From Prochilodus magdalenae (lineage: Eukaryota > Chordata > Actinopteri > Characiformes > Prochilodontidae), in the NCBI GenBank assembly GCA_024036415.1, contig JAMWET010003585.1, positions 124,001-188,000 of the forward strand: a DNA stretch of 64,000 bases, read 5' to 3'. Numbering within the stretch: position 1 is the stretch's first letter; every line of letters starts with the position of its first letter. Position numbers and translations under genes: made by a program. Positions 43,185 through 54,005 of this stretch are shown piece after piece. Under the pieces are notes generated by a model. It was not told the origin of the DNA and made no database searches. It was given only the letters and a program-made list of their open reading frames with translations.

Positions 43185-43450
43185 AACACTAGCAACTGGA
43201 CCACAAACAGACGTCTGCAAACCAAGACATGAAGGTCATGAGGCGAGGCAACAAACATGGACAAAGACTCAGGAACTCAGCAAGAACATGGCAGATCTTG
43301 CAAAGCTCAGGATAAATAAGCCGGTCCTGATTGAAACCAGCTGTGTAGCAGGTGAAGCAGGTGAAGGGGTGGTGCTGAGGCAGGACTGGTGATCATTAGA
43401 CCGGTAAAAGTGAGTGCGGTAGACGGCGGGGGAGGTAGGGTGTAACATCT
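43185..43450. mobile_element. Possible LTR-derived segment
   Basis: The purine-rich layout (CAACAAACATGGACAAAGAC, AGGTGAAGGGGTGGTGCTGA, TGTAACATCT at the right edge) resembles the antisense of solo LTRs elsewhere in the window. No TG...CA boundary or duplication was resolved. Confidence 0.3.
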
Positions 43451-43506
43451 AGTAGGACTCTTTTGTCCAATCTAAATCTCTGGTCCTCTCAAGACCTGCA
43501 CACAGG

Positions 43507-45063
43507 CTGTATTCGAAATGGCCCACTACTATACTGCACACTGCGTACTACAGTAGTATGTAGTGTATACGCCCCCTGTGTGTGGTATACAGTACAGTAA
43601 CAAGTTCTGAGCTACAGTGTAGTATACTAATGCAGTCACATGACCAGTGACCTCATATTTACCTCAGAGCTGTTATTACTGTATCCACTGTTTAAAGCTA
43701 GCTGCTGCTAACGCTGCTCAGTTCACCTGAAGTATGTTTAGCCTAGCTGTTAGCTCCCCTCGGCTATTTCACTCTAAACCTGATCCTCTAAAGCGAGTTC
43801 ATCTTTTATTAATCTTCAGACCTGTATATTTACCTTTCTGAGGCTCATTCTGATAAAAACACACCCCACTACAACCATTACACCTACATTTACCTCAGAG
43901 CTGTTATTACTGTATCCACTGTTTAGAGCTAGCTGCTGCTAACGCTGCTCAGTTCACCTGAAATATGTTTAGCCTAGCTGTTAGCTCCCCTCGGCTATTT
44001 CACTCTAAAACTGATCCTCTAAAGCGAGTTCATCTTTATTGATCTTCAGACCTGTATATTTTAACTTTCTGAGGCTCATTCTGATGAAAACATACCCCAC
44101 TACACCCACATTTACCTCAGAGCTGTTATTACTGTATCCACTGTTTAGAGCTAGCTGCTGCTAACGCTGCTCAGTTCACCTGAAATACGCTTAGCCTAGC
44201 TGTTAGCTCCCCTCGGCTACTTCACTCTAAAACTGATCCTCTAAAGCGAGTTCATCTTTTATTAATCTTCAGACCTGTATATTCAACTTTCTGAGGCTCA
44301 TTCTGATGAAAACATACCCCATTACAACCACTACACCCACATTTACCTCAGAGCTGTTATTACTGTATCCACTGTTTAGAGCTAGCTGCTGCTAACGCTG
44401 CTCAGTTCACCTGAAGTATGTTTAGCCTAGCTGTTAGCTCCACTCGGCTATTTCACTCTAAACCTGATCCTCTAAAGCGAGTTCATCTTTTATTAATCTT
44501 CAGACCTGTATATTTCAACTTTCTGAGGCTCATTCTGATGAAAACACACCCCACTACAATCACTACACCCATATTTACCTCAGAGCTGTTATTACTGTAT
44601 CCACTGTTAAGAGCTAGCTGCTGCTAACGCTACTCAGTTCACCTGAAATACAGTTAGCCTAGCTGTTAGCTCCCCTCGGCTATTTCACTCTAAAACTGAT
44701 CCTCTAAAGCGAGTTCATCTTTTATTAATCTTCAGACCTGTATATTTACCTTTCTGAGGCTCATTCTGATGAAAACATAACCCACTACAATCACTACACC
44801 CATATTTAGACCATATTTAGAGAGTTGGCTGCGGTTTGATCCCCAGTCTTACCCGCTGCCATTTTCTTTGAGTGAAGAACAAAGTGCATGATGAGATGCA
44901 GTACACCATAATAGCTCCTCCTGTAAACTAGAAACAGTGACTGGAATAGAACACCATCCAGGTATCTCCAGGATCTCCAATATGACTGCATACTGCATAA
45001 TATATACTACCTTTGGGCAAATTGTGCACATGAGTAATATGTAGTATGCCATTTTGAATACAG
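43507..45063. mobile_element. TIR element holding 230-bp tandem repeats
   Basis: The ends are CTGTATTCGAAATGGCCCAC and (reversed) CTGTATTCAAAATGGCATAC. Flanks GCACACAGG and CCATACAGG match at 7 of 9 positions, compatible with a Mutator-like 9-bp duplication but not proof. Subterminal GTAGTATG and TATACTAC words alternate near both ends. No transposase is present. Most of the body is the tandem array at 43661-44808. Confidence 0.65.
43661..44808. repeat. Five tandem copies of a ~230-bp unit
   Basis: Starts at about 43661, 43892, 44114, 44345 and 44577 carry ACCTCAGAGCTGTTATTACT, AGAGCTAGCTGCTGCTAACG, AGCCTAGCTGTTAGCTCCC and CTAAAGCGAGTTCATCTTTT. Copies are highly similar, with small indels (periods 222-232). 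A 69-codon frame inside one unit is not conserved as a coding sequence. The array lies wholly inside the TIR element. Confidence 0.93.
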
Positions 45064-46264
45064 CCATACAGGCTTAGCAGTATGAGCCCCTTAAACGAGG
45101 CTTGATGTTGAGGAACTCTGGAAAGCTAAAGTATTGAGTCATTGCTGTCCACACATTACAGAGACACCCACAGAGCCGCAGGGCTGTCTAGTTCCACCAT
45201 TTAGGCCATAAGGGGAAGCTTTTTTGCTAATTTTCCAGGAATGCCACATGGAATGCAAGCATGTGTAGACTTATATAAGCAAAATGGGATTTTTGAAAAA
45301 TGAATAAATAATCATAATACATGACAAACATATCTCCAGAGTCTTGGGTCATGATAATGGTGTCGCCTGAGCATCTTTTGTGTAGCCTTGAATTTCAAGC
45401 TTCATGTAACCACCCCAGTGGACTTACCCCCATGCTATATGATTTTGTGGCTGATCACAGTTACAAATACCTTTTCCCAAAAAAGGGGGGATGTTAAACA
45501 GAATTTATGCCATTTTTAAATGATTCAAGAATACTTCCAAAAGCATCCTATACATGGGCGGCTTTGCAGTGGTCACCGGAGTCACCAGACATCGCAGTGC
45601 CTAATACTGACACTGCGAATCACTGATTCAGCCAAAAATCTAGTTCACCCAAATATTCTTCTTACCCCAAATACTGTACATCGGTCAGCCAAGGCATGTT
45701 TGCTTGTTCGTTTTGTACTGTAGCTACAATGCTAATGCAGCTAGCATGTAGTGGAATATAGCCACCTATTGGCATCCTGTAGAATGCACTGCTACCTGTT
45801 TAGCCGCCAGACATGCTGTGAAGTACTACTTTAAGTCAGGTTAAGGGAAAAAGTGTGTACTGCATGTGTCTGATTTTAATTAGCCTAACCTTTCATGTCC
45901 TCTTAAGAAAACCTCTGAGTAAACAGTGGAGGACTGACATTAATAAAACAACTACCTTCTCAGCTTGAACTCAGAATTAATCAGCAAAAGCAAGCACTAC
46001 ATTTTCTCACATCGTCTGAAATGGGTATATTTATCTTCGCCTGCTCTGTCTATTCATCACACAGTGTTTCAGATATGATACATGGAATATTTAAGTGCTC
46101 TGTAATACAATTTGCAAAAGCACTAATTACCAGATTCTATTTTTTTATATTATAGCATTTGGCTATCAGGGGCATTCCTCTTTAGCCTGACCTCTGTTTG
46201 TTTTTCTGATTGATCGTAATCAAAGGAAGGAAGGAGCCTGATGACCTTAGACCAAGCTTGCTTA
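45064..46264. other. Unrecognised sequence
   Basis: Apart from the inverted partner at 45083-45148 nothing is recognised. A 67-codon frame at 45520-45723 has no motif. The 45900-46200 stretch is AT-rich and unique within the window. Confidence 0.35.
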
Positions 46265-46335
46265 TGTTGATGGGTCGCACTGTGGCCTCACAGCAAGAAG
46301 GGCCTGAGTTTGGTTCCCAGCTGGGATGTGCACAG
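46265..46335 (+). mobile_element. Head fragment of the GGAGAACATACAAACTCC-type repeat
   Basis: GGGTCGCACTGTGGCCTCAC, AGCAAGAAGGGCCTGAGTTT and GGTTCCCAGCTGGG correspond to the head end of the repeat annotated at 30025-30345 (its GTAGCGC and AGGTCCTGGGTTTGATCCC part). Only the head is present. Confidence 0.5.
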
Positions 46336-46503
46336 TTGTGGACAGCTCTGGTTATAGGAATCAGTTATAGGAGTTGAATGTCCCTGAAAGCTCTCTGAGA
46401 TGATTAGATGTATTGCTGCTGCGCAAAGAAAAAAGTGTATCCCAATTTATGTTGACTTTTTACTTTTATGCATCATTTGAACACAGCAGCTGCTGTTTAC
46501 ACT

Positions 46504-47326
46504 TGTCACGCTTCTGGGTTTCCCCTTCACCTCCGAGCTCCCAAAATAATTCTCCCAGAGTTAACTTCCCGATGACGTCATAGCCACATGTCCGGAATTC
46601 ACCAATCACACACCATTCTCCCATTCATCCACACCAAATACTGATTTCCATCTTCTCTCCTCTTCTCTTCTCTTCTCTTCTCTTCTCTTCTCTTCTCTTC
46701 TCTTCTCTTCTCTTCTCTACTCTTCTCTTCTCTTCTCTACTCCTTTCTTCTCTTCTCCTGTCTTCTCTTCTCTTCTCTTCTCTTCTCTTCTCTACTCCTC
46801 TCTTCTCTTCTCTTCTCTTCTCTTCTCTTCTCTTCTCTTCTCTACTCCTTTCTTCTCTTCTCCTGTCTTCTCTACTCCTTTCTTCTCTTCTCCTGTCTTC
46901 TCCTGTCTTCTCTTCTCTTCTCTTCTCTTCTCTACTCCTTTCTTCTCTTCTCTTCTCTTCTCTTCTCTTCTCTTCTCTTCTCTTCTCTTCTCTTCTCTTC
47001 TCTTCTCTTCTCTTCTCATGCTCTCTAGCATTTCTCTTCTGTTTACTCTGCTTGCTTTCTCTGATTTTCAACTTCTTCTTTGTTCATTCAGTTTACTCTC
47101 TTTTTGAATTCTCCCTTTTGGTTTTGCTGGCTATTTATTTTGACTCTCTGGTTTTGACCTCCTTCGTGTTTTCTTATTTACACTCTTGGATAGCCCTTTG
47201 GTTTTGTTTGCTTGATTATTTGTCTCTCTGGTTCGCGACTCACCGTCATCCATTGGTAATGTTTGCCTGGTTCGTGCTGTTGACCTTGACTGCTAATCCA
47301 TCTCATAAAAACCATTTAACTTTTCA
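46504..47326 (+). mobile_element. Solo LTR with an internal TCTTC array
   Basis: The element is TG...CA (TGTCACGCTTCTGGG to CCATTTAACTTTTCA), with exact ACACT duplications at 46499-46503 and 47327-47331 inside a family H MITE. GATGACGTCATAGCC near the start and the T/C-rich body align with the solo LTR at 38194 (GACGTCATACCC). A simple-repeat expansion of about 360 bases explains its length of 823. No internal retroelement genes are adjacent. Confidence 0.88.
46655..47016. repeat. TCTTC pentanucleotide array inside LTR
   Basis: About 70 units of TCTTC with interspersed TACTCC and CCTGTC variants that recur as higher-order blocks (TCTACTCCTTTCTTCTC several times). The complementary strand gives long Glu/Arg-Lys open frames (148 and 79 codons), which are composition artefacts. 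Confidence 0.97.
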
Positions 47327-47686
47327 ACACTTTGTGAACATTTCATGAATGAATGAACCAACAGAAAGAGGCCAGAGCTGCTTGTACAAAAGTCTGGTTC
47401 CACTGAAGGTTCACCTAATTAGGTTTACCTAATTTTCATTTTGGAGTTGACATTTTAATGACACTTTGCATTTTAATCCATCAATTTAAATCCTGTTATG
47501 CTGAAGGGAGACTTGCAGGGCACTGGAATTCTGATGTATCACTATTTTATCACCCTCGTCATCGCCTATAAAATATAGAAGACAGATGCAGGTGCACTTG
47601 TAGTTTCGGATAGTAACTATAATGGCTATATGTGTGTTGTAGACATGATGACCCATTTCCCATCAACACCTTTGTAGGGAAATCAA

Positions 47687-48756
47687 TAGGGCTGCCCTCT
47701 AGAAGTCGACGATTCGAATCATCAGTCAGTGACCCTCAAGTTGACTGAGACCCTTCAAGTCGACTGACAACAGTGACCTTTTTTTTCCCAGTAAAAAACA
47801 GACTAAAGCTTACAAAAATGCACAAGAACTTTAAGAATGTAAAAAGACATGTTAATAATTATTAAAAGGGGAATAATACATACATATTAAAGGTCTAGCT
47901 GGGCTGTTTAAAAATTAAATTCGCATGACGTCGCGCGATGGCGGTTCACCGTGAAGCTGAGAAACACAGGTGGAGCGATGTCTCTGAGAAAGACTGGAGG
48001 AGCTTTTGAAGAGAATCGGAACAAATTAAACCGAATTCTGCTCGTCATTCAGTCAGACATCCAACACTGCTCCAAACGAGGGAGCTGACTTTCGGTTTAG
48101 ACGTAACGGCTGTGTGCGGTGAAGGAAAAACGGGCCGAAGATGTTAGTTTTATTATAATTCTGTTATTTTAGAACCTAAATTACAGATATGTTTATTTAT
48201 TCGTCTACAGCTAAGATTATCTTTATTTAAAGATAAGTACAGTCACTTAATATGCCTGCCGATAAACGAGAGATAATTATTTCAGCGCGGGGAATATAAT
48301 AAACGGTTTTAGGACCATTCTTCTTTTCTTCTAAAATGATTTAAATATGGACTAATCTGGTTTTATTTAGCCGTTCATTATTTATGAGAGATGAAAGGCG
48401 AAGGGTCCTCCTACTGAAGAAGCTGTTAGAAGTGAAATTTAAAAGACTATAAGCTATAAGCGCTAATGTTTAGCATAAATACGCGCTGCTGCCCGGCGCT
48501 ATATCCTGTAATTAAATCAGGCTCCAGTTCAGATCGATCATCATAAGCCCCGCCTCTTTTAGTTCAGAAACATGTTCCTGTGACTCTGCTGACTTTCTGA
48601 ATGAGGAGGATCAGATCTGAACCGTATGCAGACTGATTTACTGATTACTATATAAGATAATGTAGATAATGTACATGGAGAACGAATAGCCGAATCGTCG
48701 ACCAGGACGTGTGAATCCGATTCGACTGACAGAATTCTAAATCGGGTACAGCCCTA
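47687..48756. mobile_element. Non-autonomous hAT element, copy 2 (inverted relative to copy 1)
   Basis: The ends are TAGGGCTGCCCTCTAGAAG and GGGTACAGCCCTA, 1070 bp, with exact GAAATCAA duplications at 47679-47686 and 48757-48764. It is the reverse-orientation relative of 11905-12942; shared landmarks include CTCCTACTGAAGAAGCTGTT, CCGATAAACGAGAGATAATT and the ATTCGACTGACAGAATTC end. Small indels separate the two, so neither is a recent duplicate of the other. It has no coding capacity. Confidence 0.93.
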
Positions 48757-48764
48757 GAAATCAA

Positions 48765-49513
48765 TGAATCACAATGAACCACTTTACACTAAGCCTGTCT
48801 GGATGAATCCCTTTACATCTCGAGTGCTGAATTACTCAGAAAGTTTGGAAGCTTGGTGGAACGTCCTGTAAACCGTGCCATCACCGTCACACCTTTAGAC
48901 ATCCAAAGCTTTTAGTAGTTATTTTTCCCACAATGATTCACAATCAATCACAGTCAAGTCCTTTTTAAAGCAGGGGTGTCCAGCCTTCTCACCATTCATC
49001 ACCATTATGCAAAGTAATGGTGATGAATGCTAGCGTTGAGTTGTTGCTTAGGGCCTCAGCAGAGTCTAGATTCCCCACCGCATGTTGCATTCACATGGGC
49101 CTCCAAAAGCTCCTCAGTCATCTGCTAAGTCCTCTGTAGCTTGACTTCTGCAGTATTGAGCTGTAGTCTGCCTGCATGTTCCCTCACTGCTTTACATGAT
49201 TAAACACGGGAAGCTAGCCCATTATAATAACTCATAATAATAACTACAATAAGCCATTAGAAGTGGCTAAGTAAAATGAAGTCAAACTCAAAGCATGATC
49301 AATATTCATTACGCCCCCAGCATCTGTGTGACTCTTCATAGCTGTATTTAAATGAGCAGGCTTTAATCACAGCTTCTGTAGCAGCATATGGCACACAAGC
49401 AGCCAGGCCTCAAGAAGATGACCTCTACACTCCAACATACCCAGTCACACAGGACTACTGAAAGTGTTAATAAATACTTTATTAAGCTTTTATAAACGGT
49501 TTAACTCTATTTA
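48765..49513. other. Unrecognised sequence with a perfect hairpin
   Basis: A lone MITE-type end CAGGGGTGTCCA lies at 48971. A perfect 14-bp inverted repeat with a 7-base loop is at 48994-49028 (ATTCATCACCATTA and its complement). Nothing else is recognised. Confidence 0.4.
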
Positions 49514-49515
49514 TA

Positions 49516-50438
49516 CACTCATCATTGAAAAAAAGAAGGAAGGAATCGACTGACTGGAATGAAACTTGGTGTGTGGGTAGCAGGGGCCTTATCATTGTAA
49601 CTGACTCACTATGCAAGACCATCCTGTTATCCATTTTGACTTGTGCTGTTGTGTTGGTAGCATCTTTTGAAAGTAAAGTACACGGGAGGGCCTTATTGGT
49701 GTGCTATACTAGTCGTGCGGATACTATCATAGCACACTGTTGGTGGCAGTGACTAGAAGAAGGCACGCACCAGCAACATGCAGCATCTGGGAGACCTACA
49801 CAAATCATGGAGAGGGAGAACAGACCAATTGTCTGATATGTGCAGAGTGACCCCCACAGTCACGACTGCGGACATTCAGCGAGCAGTGACGCCCTCCATG
49901 AGTCACCCTGTTAGTGCCAGCACCATTGGCAGACGGCTGCACGATGCTGGACTACATTCACACAGATCGCTATGACGACTGCCCTTAACACTACGTCAAC
50001 GTCAGCAAAGACGGAAATGGTGTTGCTGGAGTGGAGTGACTCAGAATGGCAGGTCATCTTCAGCGATGAGTCACCAACAAATCTGTGTGTGGAGGCACCG
50101 TGGTCAGGACCAGAATGTTTGTTGTCCCGTGTCACATGTCCAGAAGGCCGGGGGTCACTCTACCTCCACCCCTACCGCTCAATCTGCAGGAGCTGTGTGA
50201 GAATATTCAAGCTGCATGGGATGGATTATCACAGGACACCATTAGGAACCCCTACACCTCCATGCTGACACATTTCTAAAACATGGCGACCCAGCGCCAT
50301 ACTGAGAGACACTACTTCTGTATGTGTAGCTCAGTAAATGTCTAAATCTATCATCATGTATTGTTCCTGGTCACCTTTATCTTCCTTCCCAACAGCACTG
50401 CAATCCCACACTTCCTTCTGGGTGCAGCTGTTCTTTTG
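49516..50438 (+). mobile_element. Family A Tc1-like element, nearly complete
   Basis: The left end CACTCATCATTG follows TA at 49514-49515. The right TIR is truncated after CAGCTGTTCTTTTG. The reading order is intact: helix-turn-helix part (49778-49975, MSHPVSASTIGRRLHDAG), first catalytic block (frame with VIFSDES near 50060), then, past the family-wide deletion, ENIQAAWDGLSQDTI and a damaged end. Frameshifts separate the parts. Confidence 0.88.
49778..50279 (+). pseudogene. Family A transposase, frameshifted
   Basis: Two correct-frame pieces can be followed. 49778-49975 has VTTADIQRAVTPSMSHPVSA and IGRRLHDAGLHSHR, the second helix-turn-helix of a Tc1-like transposase. 50085-50279 has RRPGVTLPPPLPLNLQELCE and GLSQDTIRNPYTSM, the joined C-terminal tail. 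The catalytic block between them sits in a third frame. The second and third acids of the DDE triad are absent by deletion. Confidence 0.75.
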
Positions 50439-50439
50439 T

Positions 50440-51418
50440 TCTCTATTCTTGGTTACCTCCAGCTTGTCTGCCCAGAACTGGTTCGCTGTGCTACTCTGCC
50501 CATTCTGAGAATCCCTGGATTGGCTTCTTTACCATTCTCTGCACATCTGTTTCAACTTTCCTGCTTTAATGATTCTCTATGTAGCTTTATCTCTCTGACC
50601 CTAGAGTAGAGAGTTCAGCAACTTGACCAGCCGCAGTGCACAGGTGGAGAGCTACAGCAGAACCAACCCTCAGACAAATAGTCTATACACACAGTCCCAC
50701 CCATGTGCCTGCATGCAGTCCCTATCAATCTCTCGCTCTCTTTTTCCTCCATGCACAGATTGTCTCTCGCTCTGGGAGAGAGATGAAGGTGAGAATCACT
50801 GAGTACTGAGGTGTACGTGTCAGAGAAGGAGTTTTGTGTGAGTTGAGGAGAGAATGAAGAGACCAAGCGGTTCGGATATGACGTGTAAAACCTCCAGAGG
50901 AGCCGGGTAGACTGTTTCAGCCCTAACCGTATGCTTACTGACCTGCGGCTAGTCTGCTGAATTGGGAATAGCAGAAACGTGGAAAACAACAGAAAGGCAG
51001 AGCTAAACACAAGCTTGTTTACAGGTCTATGGAAGGAAGAGTCTTACTACAGGCTGTTTAGGCCAAAAGTTTTTCACGGTAGTGCATAACAATGAATAGA
51101 ACATTTTCCACATGCAGACACAGTGACAGTGTCCCTCCAGTGCAGAGCATGATTCACCACCCAAACAATGCCTGCTCTGTTGTGGTCCTGTGGGGGTCCT
51201 GACCATTGAAGAACAGGATAAAAGCCAGAAGGATGTTGAACCCCATACAAAATATTAAATGGATATTCTGAAAGACAATCATACTTTGGATGTAACATTG
51301 GTTTGTATATTGCTAGCTAGGCTAGTTTTGCTAATCCAGGGCAATGTGGCAGTCGCTGTTTGTACCTATGGTCTACACTGCAAACTGTACACTGCAAGAC
51401 ACATGACCATGTGTTTGC
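50440..51418. other. Mostly unrecognised; one common fish repeat segment
   Basis: Bases about 51150-51235 (CAATGCCTGCTCTGTTGTGG, TCCTGACCATTGAAGAACAG) resemble a dispersed sequence I associate with fish genomes, but I cannot name the element. The 131-codon minus-strand frame at 50615-51010 has no motif. Confidence 0.35.
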
Positions 51419-51420
51419 CT

Positions 51421-52045
51421 TACATACCTGATGGGTAGGTTTGACATTATAAGACATGCAAAGATTCAAGTTTCACGCTCGGCCACCAATGTGACGTTCC
51501 TGACGTACTCTGTACCTGACTGACCTCACAGCCATGGTTGCAGACATTCAGTGAGCAGCGATGTCCTCCATGAGTCATCCTGTTAGGGCCAGCACCATTA
51601 GCAGACAGCTGCACTACACCAGACTACATGCACACAGACCATTACGACGACTGCCCTTAACACCACGTCACCGTCAATAACTCTGCAGTGACTCTGACTG
51701 GCAGCGGGTTAACTTCAGTGACGAGTCCCGCTTTTATCTTGGAGGAGACGACCAACCAATCCATGTGTGGAGGCGCCGTGGTCAGTGCCAAGATGAACAG
51801 CTTGTTGTCAAGCATCACACAGCTAGAAGGCCTGGTGTCACTCCACCTCTACCCCTACTGCACACTCTGCAGGAACTGTGTGAGGATATTTAAGCTGCAT
51901 GGGATGGATTATCACAGGACACCATTAGGAACCTCTACAACTCCATGCCGAGACGTGCTGGCAAACATGCTGAGAGGAACTACTTCTGTATGTGTAGCTC
52001 AATAAATATATATAAAAAAAAAATATGTCAGTCTAAAGTAAATAA
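51421..52045 (+). mobile_element. Family A Tc1-like element
   Basis: The copy starts inside the left region (GATGGGTAGGTTTGACATTA) and carries the best conserved first catalytic block of the family: FSDESRFYLGGDD and WRRRGQCQDEQ in frame from about 51710. It reads on through the common deletion junction to LQELCEDI, then a TAA. It ends in the AATAAATA region. TIRs are lost at both ends. Confidence 0.82.
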
Positions 52046-52074
52046 ATGCTGTCTTGAAGGTGGTTTGAAGGGTG

Positions 52075-52300
52075 GCCAGGGTCATCATGTATGAAGTTTG
52101 CATGTTCCCCCCATATCTAGTGGGTTTCCTTCCCACAGTCCAAAGATATGCAGCCACGAGAGTTGGAGATGTTAAATTGAGCACCTAGACTTCAAAATGT
52201 GTTTGTGTGTCTACCCAGTGATGGCCTGGCAGTCTGTTGGCCAGGGGGGTTCCTGCTCTCTGCCAGATGAGTGCTGGGATGGTCTCCAGCACCCCCTACA
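52075..52300 (+). mobile_element. Common fish dispersed repeat, plus copy
   Basis: GAAGTTTGCATGTTCCCCCC, GTGGGTTTCCTTCCCACAG, CCAAAGATATGCAG, GAGATGTTAAATTG and ATGAGTGCTGGGATGGTCTC follow in the order of the repeat annotated on the minus strand at 30025-30345. This copy lacks the tRNA-like head. It directly precedes the L2-type LINE fragment. Confidence 0.7.
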
Positions 52301-52324
52301 ATCCAGAAGAATAAGAAGCTTAGA

Positions 52325-52990
52325 ACTTGTTCTACTTGTAATCTTCCAAAGTTCACGCACGTCACTCCACTGCAGCGCTCCCTTCATTGGCTTCCTGTTG
52401 TTGCCCGCATCAGATTTAAAACTCTGATGCTGGCCTACAAGGCCAAGAATGGACCAGCGCCTCCCTAACTTATGGCAAAAGTGAAGAGTCGAGCTGTACC
52501 TCAAGCCCTTCGTGCTTCAAGTACAGCCCGACTCGAACTGCCATCCCTGAGAAACAAGTGTCCAGACTCTTCCCTGTCCTGGCTCCCAGATGGTGGAATG
52601 AACTCCCACTGGGCGTCAGAACAGCGGAGTCTCTCGCAGTCTTCAAACGCAGACTGAGGACCCATCTCTTCGTAATGCACTTAAGTGAGTGCGTTCTAGT
52701 AGACGTGTAAGTTTGTCAATGTGTATTGTGTTGCACTTATAACGACCTTTTCTCCTCTATAGGTATGAGCACTGGGCTGGGGTTGCCAGGTAATGCTTTA
52801 CTTGCTCTATGTCTGTGTATTAATCTCTAGGTACCAGCACTGGCCCCTGTTCGGGCAGTGTCTGAGCTCATGGTGAGTTTTAGGCTCTAAACTTCCTACT
52901 AGCTGGAATATTATCCAACGGAACACTAAGCACGATTGTAAGTCGCTCTGGATAAGAGCGTCTGCTAAATGCCTTAAATGTAAATGTTGT
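52325..52990 (+). mobile_element. L2-type LINE, 3' part
   Basis: The coding part contains HVTPLQRSLHWLPV and RIRFKTLMLAYKA (52350-52465), the conserved post-RT region of L2-like LINEs. This continues in shifted frames to LAPRWWNELPLGV and RTAESLAVFK (about 52580-52660). The 3' UTR and the tail GTAAGTCGCTCTGGATAAGA, GCGTCTGCTAAATGCC and AAATGTAAATG follow. It complements the copy at 37.1 kb, each keeping a part that the other lost. Confidence 0.87.
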
Positions 52991-54000
52991 ATGGACAGAT
53001 CATTTTACCAGTGGTCATCCTTTTTGAAATATACGCTTGTGTTTATTAGAGAAGATGGACAGTTCGTTTTTAATTTACCCACCATTTTGAACCAAACCCC
53101 ATCCCACTGCCCACAGACCGCATGCCACAGACTCCTCCAACAACAGCTATCCATAATAGATGGATCTAATCTCAGCGCATGTCATAGGAATATTAGAAGA
53201 AGAGAAACACTCTTCGGGCTTCTTGTTCCCCAAATAAGGAAAGGAGTCTCTGGAGAATTCCCCTCTCATCTGGATCGTATTTAAGTGCTAAGAGCTGTTG
53301 TTCTCTGCTGCTTTGATTCTCACTTTGTATGTATGAGGGGAGCAGACAAGCCCTTTCAGATAAGATTGCGAGTGGGGGAAATAAAGCTTTAACACTCACT
53401 GAAATACAACCTCTCCGCCCGGCAATTTAGCAGAGTTTAAAAGAATGCCTTTACTCTGTGCCCTCACGTATAGAGCCCCCCCCACACCCCGACTACAAAT
53501 AGCACGTTGATCCTCATTTCAGAACCGGGTGGCCAATTCTCATTGCCCTGCAACACAGTGAGCGAGCAGGTTATGGGCCTGTAGCTTTATTCTGGTGCTC
53601 TCAAGCTCAACTCTTATCAACGGAGTGATATGATACATTATGCATTATCAGCGAAGCCGTTATCTTGTTTTTGCATGACTGCTGTGAGGCATGACCCTGC
53701 CAGTATGAAAAGCATTTGTGGCAGCAAATTCTACACACGGAATCAACAGCAGCATAAAGCATATGCCTGATATGTCCGCAATGCCATCTCGGCTCTTAGT
53801 AAATGAAAGAGCCTGTCTGTCTATCTGTCTCCTTTTTAATTAATGTTATTCCAGATTAAGAAGTCGTCTGGGCATAGTAATGACTGGAGAGGGTCTATGG
53901 ACTGAAACGACAATGTGATGACACTCTCGGTCGGTCCTCTGAGATGTGTGTGTGAGAAGCAGTTTAAAATGAGTAATGGAATCAGTTTTATTCACATAGG
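52991..54000. other. Unrecognised, mostly non-repetitive sequence
   Basis: The frames at 52991-53284 and 53193-53399 overlap in opposite directions with no motif. GTCTGTCTATCTGTCTCC at about 53815 is a short simple repeat. No element ends were noted; the stretch may be single copy. Confidence 0.35.
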
Positions 54001-54005
54001 ATCGC

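Larger units (their letters stand above)
46410..47450. mobile_element. Family H MITE split by a solo LTR
   Basis: The left piece (46410-46503: GCGCAAAGAAAAAAGTGTAT, CAGCAGCTGCTGTTTACACT) and the right piece (from 47327: GAATGAATGAACCAACAGAA, GAGCTGCTTGTACAAAAG) reconstruct the same order seen in the uninterrupted copy at 18630-18862. The outer right end is decayed. Confidence 0.65.

Noticed and set aside
46625..47071. 148-codon Glu/Arg-rich frame
   Set aside because: It is the complement of a TCTTC microsatellite inside a solo LTR.
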